The notes below the pieces were generated by a model. It was given only the letters and a program-made list of their open reading frames with translations, was not told where the DNA came from and did no database searches. From an uncultured Prevotella sp. (GTDB taxonomy: Bacteria > Bacteroidota > Bacteroidia > Bacteroidales > Bacteroidaceae): 64,000 nt of DNA. How positions within the stretch are numbered: the first letter of the stretch is position 1; each line of letters opens with the position of its first letter. Both the position numbers and the translations under genes were made by a program. Positions 57,501-64,000 of this stretch are shown here, piece by piece. The stretch is from positions 124,001-188,000 of the forward strand of contig NZ_CAMJFM010000002.1 in the NCBI RefSeq assembly GCF_946404925.1, read 5' to 3'.

Positions 57501-57650
57501 CAACTGATAGAAACCGCTCTCGGCCACACGTATCTTAGCCCAGTTGCCTTCGCGGAGCACCGAGTGTTCCGCATATCGCTCCTCAGCCTTGGCCGCTAAG
57601 CCTAAGGTCATCAGGAGCAAGGCAAAAATCAATCTACCAATAATCCTCAC
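54501..57650 (-). CDS. porU: Type IX secretion system sortase PorU
   Basis: A 1,049-residue gingipain-like (C25) protease that removes cargo sorting domains at the cell surface. It has a signal peptide 1-22, an N-terminal beta domain, and the C25 core with MNYCGHGAPYAMSHE (catalytic His) and LPLWITASCDIMPFDG (catalytic Cys). The Ig-like C-terminal domains end in its own sorting-type segment (VFDTGGRQVWRQTE, GLYLCRISVNDRDTKTIKLL). The start is GTG at 57650. A period-7 repeat (56881-56901) lies within the N-terminal domain. Confidence 0.94.
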   Translation of the reverse strand: MRIIGRLIFALLLMTLGLAAKAEERYAEHSVLREGNWAKIRVAESGFYQLTDALIKKAGFSDASRVRIYGYGGALQPEKLTGDYLSATDDLKEVPTCTIGGKRIFYATGPVTWSQQQSLERTRNPYSDYGYYFLTEADGEPLTTDSATLVSANYPSNNDYHQLYEVDNYSWFHGGRNLFDKTLFTIGMPQVYTLKASGTNGTIGIALTADADYEATIEVNDSIVATISKKVSLDAYTKADEELYQYQLTGKLKTENCIRITQTSGGNMRLDYIDLQHDTPTPLDFGTLPQPEYVYRITNQDHHADTAVDMVIIIPTSQKLLAQAERLKAHHEQRDGLSVRIVPADELYNEFSSGTPDATAYRRYMKMMYDRATTDSEKPRYLLLMGDGGWDNRMNTSDWSGYNPDDYLLCYESENSFSQVNCYVSDDFYCLLDDEEVIQESNGGSTSYKGQPDVAVGRLPARTADEAKVLVDKIINYANNAYAGNWQNEICMMGDDGNQNTHMKTADKVATMIEQNYPNYNVNKIYWDAYQRTSSSTGYTYPDVTRLIKQQMENGALMMNYCGHGAPYAMSHELVMKTADFEASQTNYLPLWITASCDIMPFDGQEENIGETVMLNSKGGGVAFFGTTRTVYATYNEVMNLAFTDYVLTPGISIGEAVRLAKCQLVSKGSDLTQNKLQYTLLGDPALHLAKPQQQMVVDSINGVSASETIKLAAGSVVRVSGHIVQNDDVDTSFSGVVTLTVRDAEETITCRQNDTSETDKAFVYNDRTKTLYQGADSVSEGRFSITFAIPKDISYTDGSGLMTLYAVNSDKTLTAHGENESFELVGSQTAQTDSIGPSIYCYLNSKSFKNGDKVNPTPYFRAELYDDSGINTSGSSIGHDLELVIDGDPTKTYNLNDYFEFDFGDYRSGSLGFSIPELSVGMHMLQFRAWDILNNSSTTELVFEVTQDAITEFNVVCSNNPANSSTQFIITHNRMGSELKVTLDVFDTGGRQVWRQTENVVPTSDTFAIDWNLSVAGGSRLHTGLYLCRISVNDRDTKTIKLLIKSNN
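56881..56901 (-). repeat. Period-7 tandem repeat inside porU, unit CAGTTTT
   Basis: Three exact units (21 bases, so in frame) encode GKLKTENC-like sequence between two parts of the N-terminal domain. Confidence 0.75.
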
Positions 57651-57696
57651 TGTATTAATAACGAATAATACAATGTTTTATTGTATAAACATATCT

Positions 57697-57724
57697 CTCA
57701 CCTCTAGCTTCTCACCTCTCACCT
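57697..57724 (-). repeat. Period-7 tandem repeat after the FAH-family gene, unit CTCACCT
   Basis: Four units (CTCACCT, CTAGCTT, CTCACCT, CTCACCT) end at the stop codon of the gene at 57725. Confidence 0.75.
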
Positions 57725-58342
57725 CTATTTACAATTAAACTCCAGCACTTTGCGTTCTTCGAGCCAGCCCTCCAGGTGGTCGTCAATCTTTACGGGGCCA
57801 ACGCCGGCAGGTGTACCGGTGTAGAGTATGTCGCCAGTCTTCAGCGTGAAGAACTTCGATATGTAGGCTATAATCTCGTCGATCTTGTATAGCATGTCGC
57901 TGGTGCAGCCCTGCTGTACGGTCTGTCCGTTTATGTCCAGGTGGAAGTGCAGCGCCTGCAGGTCGAGGAATTTCTCCTTAGGCACCCACTCGCCGATGAC
58001 TGCCGAGCCGTCGAATCCCTTACAGATGGTCCATGGCTGACCGGCCTCGCTGGCTTTTCGCTGTAGGTCGCGGGCTGTAAAGTCGATACCCACAGTTACA
58101 GCGTCGTAGTAGCGGTGGGCAAATCGCTCGCTGATGTTCTTGCCCAGTCGGCAGATACGCACCACCACCTCGGTCTCGTAGTCGATGCGGCCCAGGTGGT
58201 CGGGTATAAAGAATGGCTTACCCTGATTCAGAATGGCCGAATCAGCTTTTGTAAATATCACTGGCTCGTCGGGACGTTTCAGCGTTCCGTGCAGCTCCTG
58301 GTTATGTGCGGCATAGTTCATGCCAATAGCAAATATCTTCAT
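57725..58342 (-). CDS. Fumarylacetoacetate hydrolase family protein
   Basis: A 205-residue protein of the short FAH group (acylpyruvase, oxaloacetate decarboxylase or tautomerase relatives). It has MKIFAIGMNYAAHNQEL, PVIFTKADSAI, the metal-binding IDYETEVVVRI, GIDFTARDLQ and DILYTGTPAGVGPV. The substrate cannot be told from sequence. A promoter candidate lies immediately upstream (58350-58380). It is not clearly linked to PorU. Confidence 0.93.
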   Translation of the reverse strand: MKIFAIGMNYAAHNQELHGTLKRPDEPVIFTKADSAILNQGKPFFIPDHLGRIDYETEVVVRICRLGKNISERFAHRYYDAVTVGIDFTARDLQRKASEAGQPWTICKGFDGSAVIGEWVPKEKFLDLQALHFHLDINGQTVQQGCTSDMLYKIDEIIAYISKFFTLKTGDILYTGTPAGVGPVKIDDHLEGWLEERKVLEFNCK

Positions 58343-58349
58343 ACGGCTG

Positions 58350-58380
58350 CAAAGTTACAACTTTTTATCGAGTACACAAA
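58350..58380 (-). promoter_or_regulatory. Promoter of the FAH-family gene
   Basis: On the minus strand TTTG (58380-58377), 19 bases, then TAACTTTG (58357-58350), eight bases before the start codon. Confidence 0.72.
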
Positions 58381-58416
58381 AAGAACCGTCCCTTTTGTGT
58401 TAAAAAAGGGGCGGTT
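58376..58416 (-). terminator. Terminator of the GH3/esterase operon
   Basis: AACCGTCCCTTTT (58384-58396) and AAAAGGGGCGGTT (58404-58416) form a 13-pair stem with one G-U pair; on the minus strand CTTTTTGTG follows. It overlaps the -33 element of the next promoter. Confidence 0.85.
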
Positions 58417-58445
58417 GGGTTAGTTAGCGTTATCTGATCTAGGTA

Positions 58446-60809
58446 TTATCTCTTCAGTAGGTTCAGCTGTGTCTGTGGCTTCATCACGTTGTTAACCTTG
58501 GTCTGCTGAGCCTTTACATTGGCCTTCAGAGTGGCCTTGATGTCCTGAGCCGATGCAGCCACCAGGAACTGGTACTCGCCAGCAGCTACTACCCAAGCCG
58601 ATGCAGCCTCGTCGAACGATGCCAGGTCGGCAGCCTTCACAGTCATGGTCACTGTCTCGGTCTCATCGGGAGCCAGCAGGCGGGTCTTGGCATAAGCCTT
58701 CAGCTCCTTCACGGGCTTGTTGGCAGCCTTGTTGTCGGGTGCTGAGATGTAGAGCTCTACAACCTCCTTACCCTCCAGCTTACCGGTGTTCTTAACAGTC
58801 ACGCTGATCTCGAAGGCATCGCCCTTCTCGGTAATCTTAGCGTCGCTATACTCGAATGTGGTATAGCTCAAACCGTAACCGAATGGATAGCTAACGGGTA
58901 CATCGAACGAGTCGAAGTAGCGATAACCCACGTAGATGTCCTCCTCGTAGTCGGTATAGTCTACGTTCTTCACGTTACCCTTCTGACCCTGATTCATCAT
59001 GTCGATGCGTGGATCCTGGTCGATAGGGAAGTTCTTTGAACTGTATGCATCGGTGAACTTAATAGGCCAAGTCATAGTGAACTTTCCGCTTGGCGACTGC
59101 TTGCCGCTGAGAACGTCGACAACGCTGTTGCCACCTTCCTGACCAGCCTGCCAAGCGCAGAGGATGGCATCGGGCAGATCCTTCCAGGTGGCTGTCTCGA
59201 TCACGCCGCCGATGTTGAGCAGAACTACTACCTGCTTGCCGGCCTTGTGATATACATCGCAAACCTGCTGCAGTAGCTGGCGCTCTGAGTCGCTCAGGTT
59301 GAAGTCGGCTGCCTTGCGGTCCATGAACTCACCCGAGATGCGGCCGAGTGTGATGACGGCTACATCGGCCTGTGCAGCCTGGGCTGTCAGCTCGTCGGCA
59401 CTGAACTGCTTCTCAGCAGGCAGTGGACGTGGCATGAAGCGCAGCAGCATGGCGTTCTTTGGATCCTTTTTGGCAGCAGCCTCAATCTCGGCTTCCGTCT
59501 TAGCCTTGCACTCAGCAGCGTAGGCGGTGTAGGCATTCTTCAGCTCGTCAGAAACGGTGTAGCCACCATTCTTCAGTCCGTCGAGCAGCGAAACAACGTA
59601 GGCGTGGTTCACATTACCTGAACCAGTACCGCCGGCAATGAAGTCGTAAGAGGTGTTACCGTAAAGGGCTACCTTCTTAATGTTCTTAGCGAAAGGCAGT
59701 GCCTCGTTATTCTTCATCAGCACCATACCCTCGGCAGCACTCTGGCGTGTCACGGCAGCGTGAGCCTCGAGGTCGGGCTTGTTAGAGTATTTGTATCCCT
59801 GGAATCGTGGGCTCTTCTCAACCAGGTTCAGAATGCGCTGAACATTGCGGTCCAGATCGGCCTCGGCCAGCTTGCCGCTCTTAACACCAGCTACGATGCT
59901 GTCGAACTGCTCGGCCTTACCAGGCTGCAACATGTCGTTGCCGGCCCACATCTGCTTGGCACCATCCTTTCCGCCAAACCAGTCGGTCATCACAGTGCCC
60001 TGGTAGCCCCACTCATCGCGCAGAATGGTGGTTACAAGGTCTTTGCTCTCGGATGTGTAAATGCCGTTGATGTAGTTATATGATGTCATCACGGTCCAAG
60101 GTGCACTCTCCTTGATGGCAATCTCAAAGCCCTTCAGATAGATTTCACGGAGGGCACGCTGCGAGATGTGCGCATCGTTGTTCATGCGGTTAGTTTCCTG
60201 GTTGTTGGCGGCAAAGTGCTTGATGCTGGTACCAACGTCGTTCTTCTGAACGCCGGTGATGTAGGCAGCAGCGGTCTTACCAGCCACCACTGGATCCTCA
60301 GAGTAGTACTCGAAGTTACGTCCGCACAGTGGGTTACGCATAATGTTGAGTGCAGGAGCCAGCAGCACGTCGGCACCATACTCCTTTACCTCCTCGCCGA
60401 TAGCCTGACCCACCTGCTCAATGAGTTGGGTGTTCCAAGTAGAGGCCAGCAGGGTTCCAATAGGGAAGTGGGTGCAGTAGTAAGTGGCAGAATCACCTTC
60501 GCGTTTAGCGTCGATACGCAGTCCGGCAGGACCGTCGGCCAGTACTACAGCAGGAATTCCTAATGAGTCGAGAGGGTAGGTGGTACCAGCGGCACCAGGC
60601 ACCAGACTGCGGGTAGCGCCGATAACAGCGTCGTTGCCCGAGAACCCAGCCATACCAGTTCCGATCACAAAGTGAGCCTTGTCTTCAAGTGTCATCTTTG
60701 CCATCACTTCTTCCTGGTTGATGGTGTTCTTGGGATTCTGCTTGTCGGCAGTGGCGCAGCCAGCTACGAGTGCAGCTGCTGCCACGGCCATAATAACGTT
60801 TTTCTTCAT
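58446..60809 (-). CDS. Beta-glucosidase-like glycoside hydrolase family 3 lipoprotein
   Basis: A 787-residue enzyme with lipobox VAGCATAD. The GH3 N-terminal barrel (about 40-345) has KHFAANNQETNRM and VMTDWFGGKDG (nucleophile Asp). The C-terminal sandwich (about 360-600) and an Fn3-like domain (about 680-765, EISVTVKNTGKLEGKEVVEL) follow. The family includes beta-glucosidases and beta-xylosidases; the neighbouring esterases favour hemicellulose side-chain or xylo-oligosaccharide breakdown. It is last in its operon and has a strong terminator. Confidence 0.93.
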   Translation of the reverse strand: MKKNVIMAVAAAALVAGCATADKQNPKNTINQEEVMAKMTLEDKAHFVIGTGMAGFSGNDAVIGATRSLVPGAAGTTYPLDSLGIPAVVLADGPAGLRIDAKREGDSATYYCTHFPIGTLLASTWNTQLIEQVGQAIGEEVKEYGADVLLAPALNIMRNPLCGRNFEYYSEDPVVAGKTAAAYITGVQKNDVGTSIKHFAANNQETNRMNNDAHISQRALREIYLKGFEIAIKESAPWTVMTSYNYINGIYTSESKDLVTTILRDEWGYQGTVMTDWFGGKDGAKQMWAGNDMLQPGKAEQFDSIVAGVKSGKLAEADLDRNVQRILNLVEKSPRFQGYKYSNKPDLEAHAAVTRQSAAEGMVLMKNNEALPFAKNIKKVALYGNTSYDFIAGGTGSGNVNHAYVVSLLDGLKNGGYTVSDELKNAYTAYAAECKAKTEAEIEAAAKKDPKNAMLLRFMPRPLPAEKQFSADELTAQAAQADVAVITLGRISGEFMDRKAADFNLSDSERQLLQQVCDVYHKAGKQVVVLLNIGGVIETATWKDLPDAILCAWQAGQEGGNSVVDVLSGKQSPSGKFTMTWPIKFTDAYSSKNFPIDQDPRIDMMNQGQKGNVKNVDYTDYEEDIYVGYRYFDSFDVPVSYPFGYGLSYTTFEYSDAKITEKGDAFEISVTVKNTGKLEGKEVVELYISAPDNKAANKPVKELKAYAKTRLLAPDETETVTMTVKAADLASFDEAASAWVVAAGEYQFLVAASAQDIKATLKANVKAQQTKVNNVMKPQTQLNLLKR

Positions 60810-60815
60810 AAACTA

Positions 60816-62039
<1,224 letters not shown>

Positions 62040-62068
62040 TTAGCTATTCACGCTGCAAATATACAAAT

Positions 62069-63694
62069 TTATTTGAAATATTTACCAAGTTTGGTCATAA
62101 ATTTTGGATAACATCCCTTCCAGAATGCCCAATCGTGTACGCCGGCACGCTCGATGTACTCGAAGTTAGCCAGTCCCAGAGGCTGAATGGTACCTGCCAA
62201 CCAAGGACACATAGCGTAAACGGTCTCGTCCTCAGTACCAACCTCCATAGTCAGGTCGGGCAGCTCGGCTGCAGGGGCTGATGGATAGAGTTCAAACAGG
62301 TTGGGCAGACCGTCGATGTAGCATGCTGGGCTCATAGCATAAGCGCAGCAGAACATGTCGCGGTGCTGTACGGCATAGTACAGAGTACCGAATCCACCCA
62401 TCGACAGACCGCCGATGGCGCGCATTGACTTGTCCTTACCTACATTGAACATACCCTCGATGGTGGGAACCAGCTCCTGGAAGAAGTAGTCCTCGTAAGC
62501 CATACCGTTCTGGTAGCCGTTGCAGTAGAAGGTCTGCATAGCATCGGGCGTAACAACTACCATCTTGCCAACCTCGCCGCTTGTGATGGCGGCGCTGGTA
62601 AGAGCGGCCAGGTTACCCTTGTCGAGCCATGAGTTCTGGTCGTCGCCATAGCCGTGCAGCATGTAGAGCACTGGCAGTGTGGTCTGTCCGTCCCAACCCT
62701 CGGGCAGGTAAACAGAATACTTCATCTGTGTGCCAAGAATCTGACTGTCGATAGTCATATCTCTTACAACCGAGCCCTTAACCTCAAGGTACGATACGAA
62801 CATGATGTTGAACGAACCGCTGCCGGTAGCGCCGGTGATGTCGATGGTGTTAAGACCAGTACCCTTGAACGAGTAGAGTGTGCTGCCGTCGATGCCTGTA
62901 GCTGTGGTAATCTCAATGTTTCCACCTGTCAGATACTGCATCTGTCCTGCTTCATCCAGATAGGCTGTACCGCCTGCCACACTGTATTCGGGTACTGAGT
63001 AACCTGCACTGATCTGCATAGCTTCGTGAGCATCGCCTACGATAGTGTAGCTACCTGTGAGCTCGTTAGCCTTCTTGTTGTTGCCGTTGATCACATCGAA
63101 GTAAGCTACCTGTGCACCACTTGGATCGTTGATGGTGATAGAGTACTTGGTAACATCAGGATAAACGGTTGACTGGTAGGTGGTCCAGTCGAATACGCTT
63201 ACTGCGCTGGTCTGGATGCTCATGGTGTAGCCGCTTGGCTCTGGATCGTCCTCGCCAACGATAAAGGTCATCGGGCCCTTATAGTAGGTCTTGTACTGCT
63301 TGCCGTCGCTGGTCTTTACCAGTCCGCTTACGAAGTAGGTGTCGCCTACCATGCTCACGTCCATGTTACCCTCGCTGATGGCAGCACCGTTCACTGTACC
63401 GGCGTATGTGCCGGCAGCGCTTACCTCTGATACCAACTGATAGGTTCCCTCGCCAAGAATCCATTCCTTGCTACCGAAACGCAGTGTCAGACTGTTGCCT
63501 GCTGCATCGGTAAACTGGGTGTTAAGCGCCTTGATGCCCTTGCCCAGTTTCTCTGTGGGCTGAACACTGGCCGAATTGAAGTTGCAGAAGGTTACGTCGC
63601 TGAACTCACCCTTCAGACCTTCGATGGAGTCGCTGTCGCAAGCTGCAAAGCCCACCATCACCAGCAACATCAGTATATATCTAAACTTTTTCAT
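62069..63694 (-). CDS. Lipoprotein esterase (CE1-like) with long N-terminal region
   Basis: A 541-residue lipoprotein (lipobox GFAACDSD). Residues about 25-270 are beta-rich domains of unknown type, possibly substrate binding. The esterase domain starts near 300 (MTIDSQILGTQMKYSVYLPE) with LPVLYMLHGYGDDQNSW, RAIGGLSMGGFGTLYY (nucleophile Ser), MEVGTEDE and RAGVHDWAFWKG (His). Its anchor suggests action at the cell surface, whereas the neighbouring esterase has a plain signal peptide. Confidence 0.9.
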   Translation of the reverse strand: MKKFRYILMLLVMVGFAACDSDSIEGLKGEFSDVTFCNFNSASVQPTEKLGKGIKALNTQFTDAAGNSLTLRFGSKEWILGEGTYQLVSEVSAAGTYAGTVNGAAISEGNMDVSMVGDTYFVSGLVKTSDGKQYKTYYKGPMTFIVGEDDPEPSGYTMSIQTSAVSVFDWTTYQSTVYPDVTKYSITINDPSGAQVAYFDVINGNNKKANELTGSYTIVGDAHEAMQISAGYSVPEYSVAGGTAYLDEAGQMQYLTGGNIEITTATGIDGSTLYSFKGTGLNTIDITGATGSGSFNIMFVSYLEVKGSVVRDMTIDSQILGTQMKYSVYLPEGWDGQTTLPVLYMLHGYGDDQNSWLDKGNLAALTSAAITSGEVGKMVVVTPDAMQTFYCNGYQNGMAYEDYFFQELVPTIEGMFNVGKDKSMRAIGGLSMGGFGTLYYAVQHRDMFCCAYAMSPACYIDGLPNLFELYPSAPAAELPDLTMEVGTEDETVYAMCPWLAGTIQPLGLANFEYIERAGVHDWAFWKGCYPKFMTKLGKYFK

Positions 63695-63703
63695 AATTAC
63701 TTC

Positions 63704-63735
63704 ATTATTACATTTTTACATTCTTACATTTTTGC
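63704..63735 (-). repeat. Period-8 tandem repeat between susD and esterase genes, unit ATTTTTAC
   Basis: Four units (ATTATTAC, ATTTTTAC, ATTCTTAC, ATTTTTGC) fill the gap between the partial susD and the esterase gene. Confidence 0.7.
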
Positions 63736-63744
63736 TTTGTAGAA

Positions 63745-64000
63745 TTACCATCCTGCATTCTGTGTCATGTTAGGATTGAGCTCAATCTCCTTCAGAGGAA
63801 TAGGCAACAGCTTGTTCTTCTCCTTGAAACCGTAGTTCTGGTTCTTGTAGATGAACTCGGCACCAGTAGTAGTGTAAACAGGTACTTCCTTACCCTGCTC
63901 CTTCATAGCGCTCTCGGCATCGCCCCAACGTACCAGGTCCTGGAAGCGTACGCTCTCGTTGCAGAGCTCCAGACGCTTCTCGGTTTTGATGTCGCTCAGA
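63745..64000 (-). CDS. SusD-like protein, C-terminal end (gene continues outside window)
   Basis: Eighty-four residues are visible on the minus strand. They contain IKTEKRLELCNESVRFQDL, VRWGDAESAM and LLPIPLKEIELNPNMTQN, the standard end of SusD/RagB proteins (ending NAGW). It shows that the esterases and GH3 belong to a third polysaccharide utilization locus extending past the window, probably for xylan-type hemicellulose. Confidence 0.93.
   Translation of the reverse strand, partial: LSDIKTEKRLELCNESVRFQDLVRWGDAESAMKEQGKEVPVYTTTGAEFIYKNQNYGFKEKNKLLPIPLKEIELNPNMTQNAGW

Overview
The window reads as chromosome of a gut or rumen Bacteroidales bacterium, most likely Prevotella or a close relative. 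Support: three SusC/SusD-type polysaccharide utilization loci, type IX secretion genes PorU-PorV followed by ispF (the order I recall from Porphyromonas gingivalis), membrane-tethered AraC-type regulators, a 'smalltalk' small protein, and promoters of the Bacteroidetes form TTTG-N19/20-TAnnTTTG. I see no rRNA, tRNA, transposase, integrase or CRISPR array.

Layout. 1-1696: the 3' end of purL and a two-gene chromate transporter. 1704-11787: a peptide-secretion locus. It holds a TPR-membrane-AraC regulator, two short membrane proteins with coiled coils, a 39-residue double-glycine peptide gene, and a complete export line (NHLM-type HlyD, C39 peptidase ABC transporter, second NHLM-type ABC transporter, lipoprotein adaptor, TolC-like channel). 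One of the membrane proteins also ends in a double-glycine leader motif followed by nine residues. No peptide-modifying enzyme is present. This is the best candidate for an undescribed system. 11793-24057 (minus): an arabinan/arabinoxylan locus with three GH43 enzymes, a triple-repeat surface lipoprotein, SusD and SusC, followed by a kinase-less propeller/Y_Y_Y/AraC regulator. 27226-37205: an MFS sugar transporter and LacI regulator divergent from a starch-type susCDEF set. 37227-44287: an accessory block with a primase-like BT4734/DUF3987 protein, a lysozyme-like P5 protein, small DNA-metabolism proteins, a HIRAN-like protein, an HU-like protein and the smalltalk peptide. 44405-50266: an AAA ATPase, two exported proteins and a GH13 amylase with a C-terminal sorting-type domain. 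50278-52331: two glycosyltransferases. 52462-52748: an orphan ncRNA candidate. 52743-57650: ispF, PorV, PorU. 57725-64000: a FAH-family protein, then a third locus (GH3, two CE1-type esterases, SusD end).

How it fits together. The amylase lies 11 kb from susF, although the classical sus order places it immediately after; the accessory block and ATPase between them suggest an insertion. PorU and PorV would handle cargo such as the amylase. Two AraC-type regulators with transmembrane segments each lie beside a pair of direct repeats spaced 21 bp, placed at a promoter's -33 region. Across the window, tandem repeats with a 7- or 8-base period sit on stop codons, start codons and signal-peptide segments. 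All functional statements are from sequence reading only; no database search was run.
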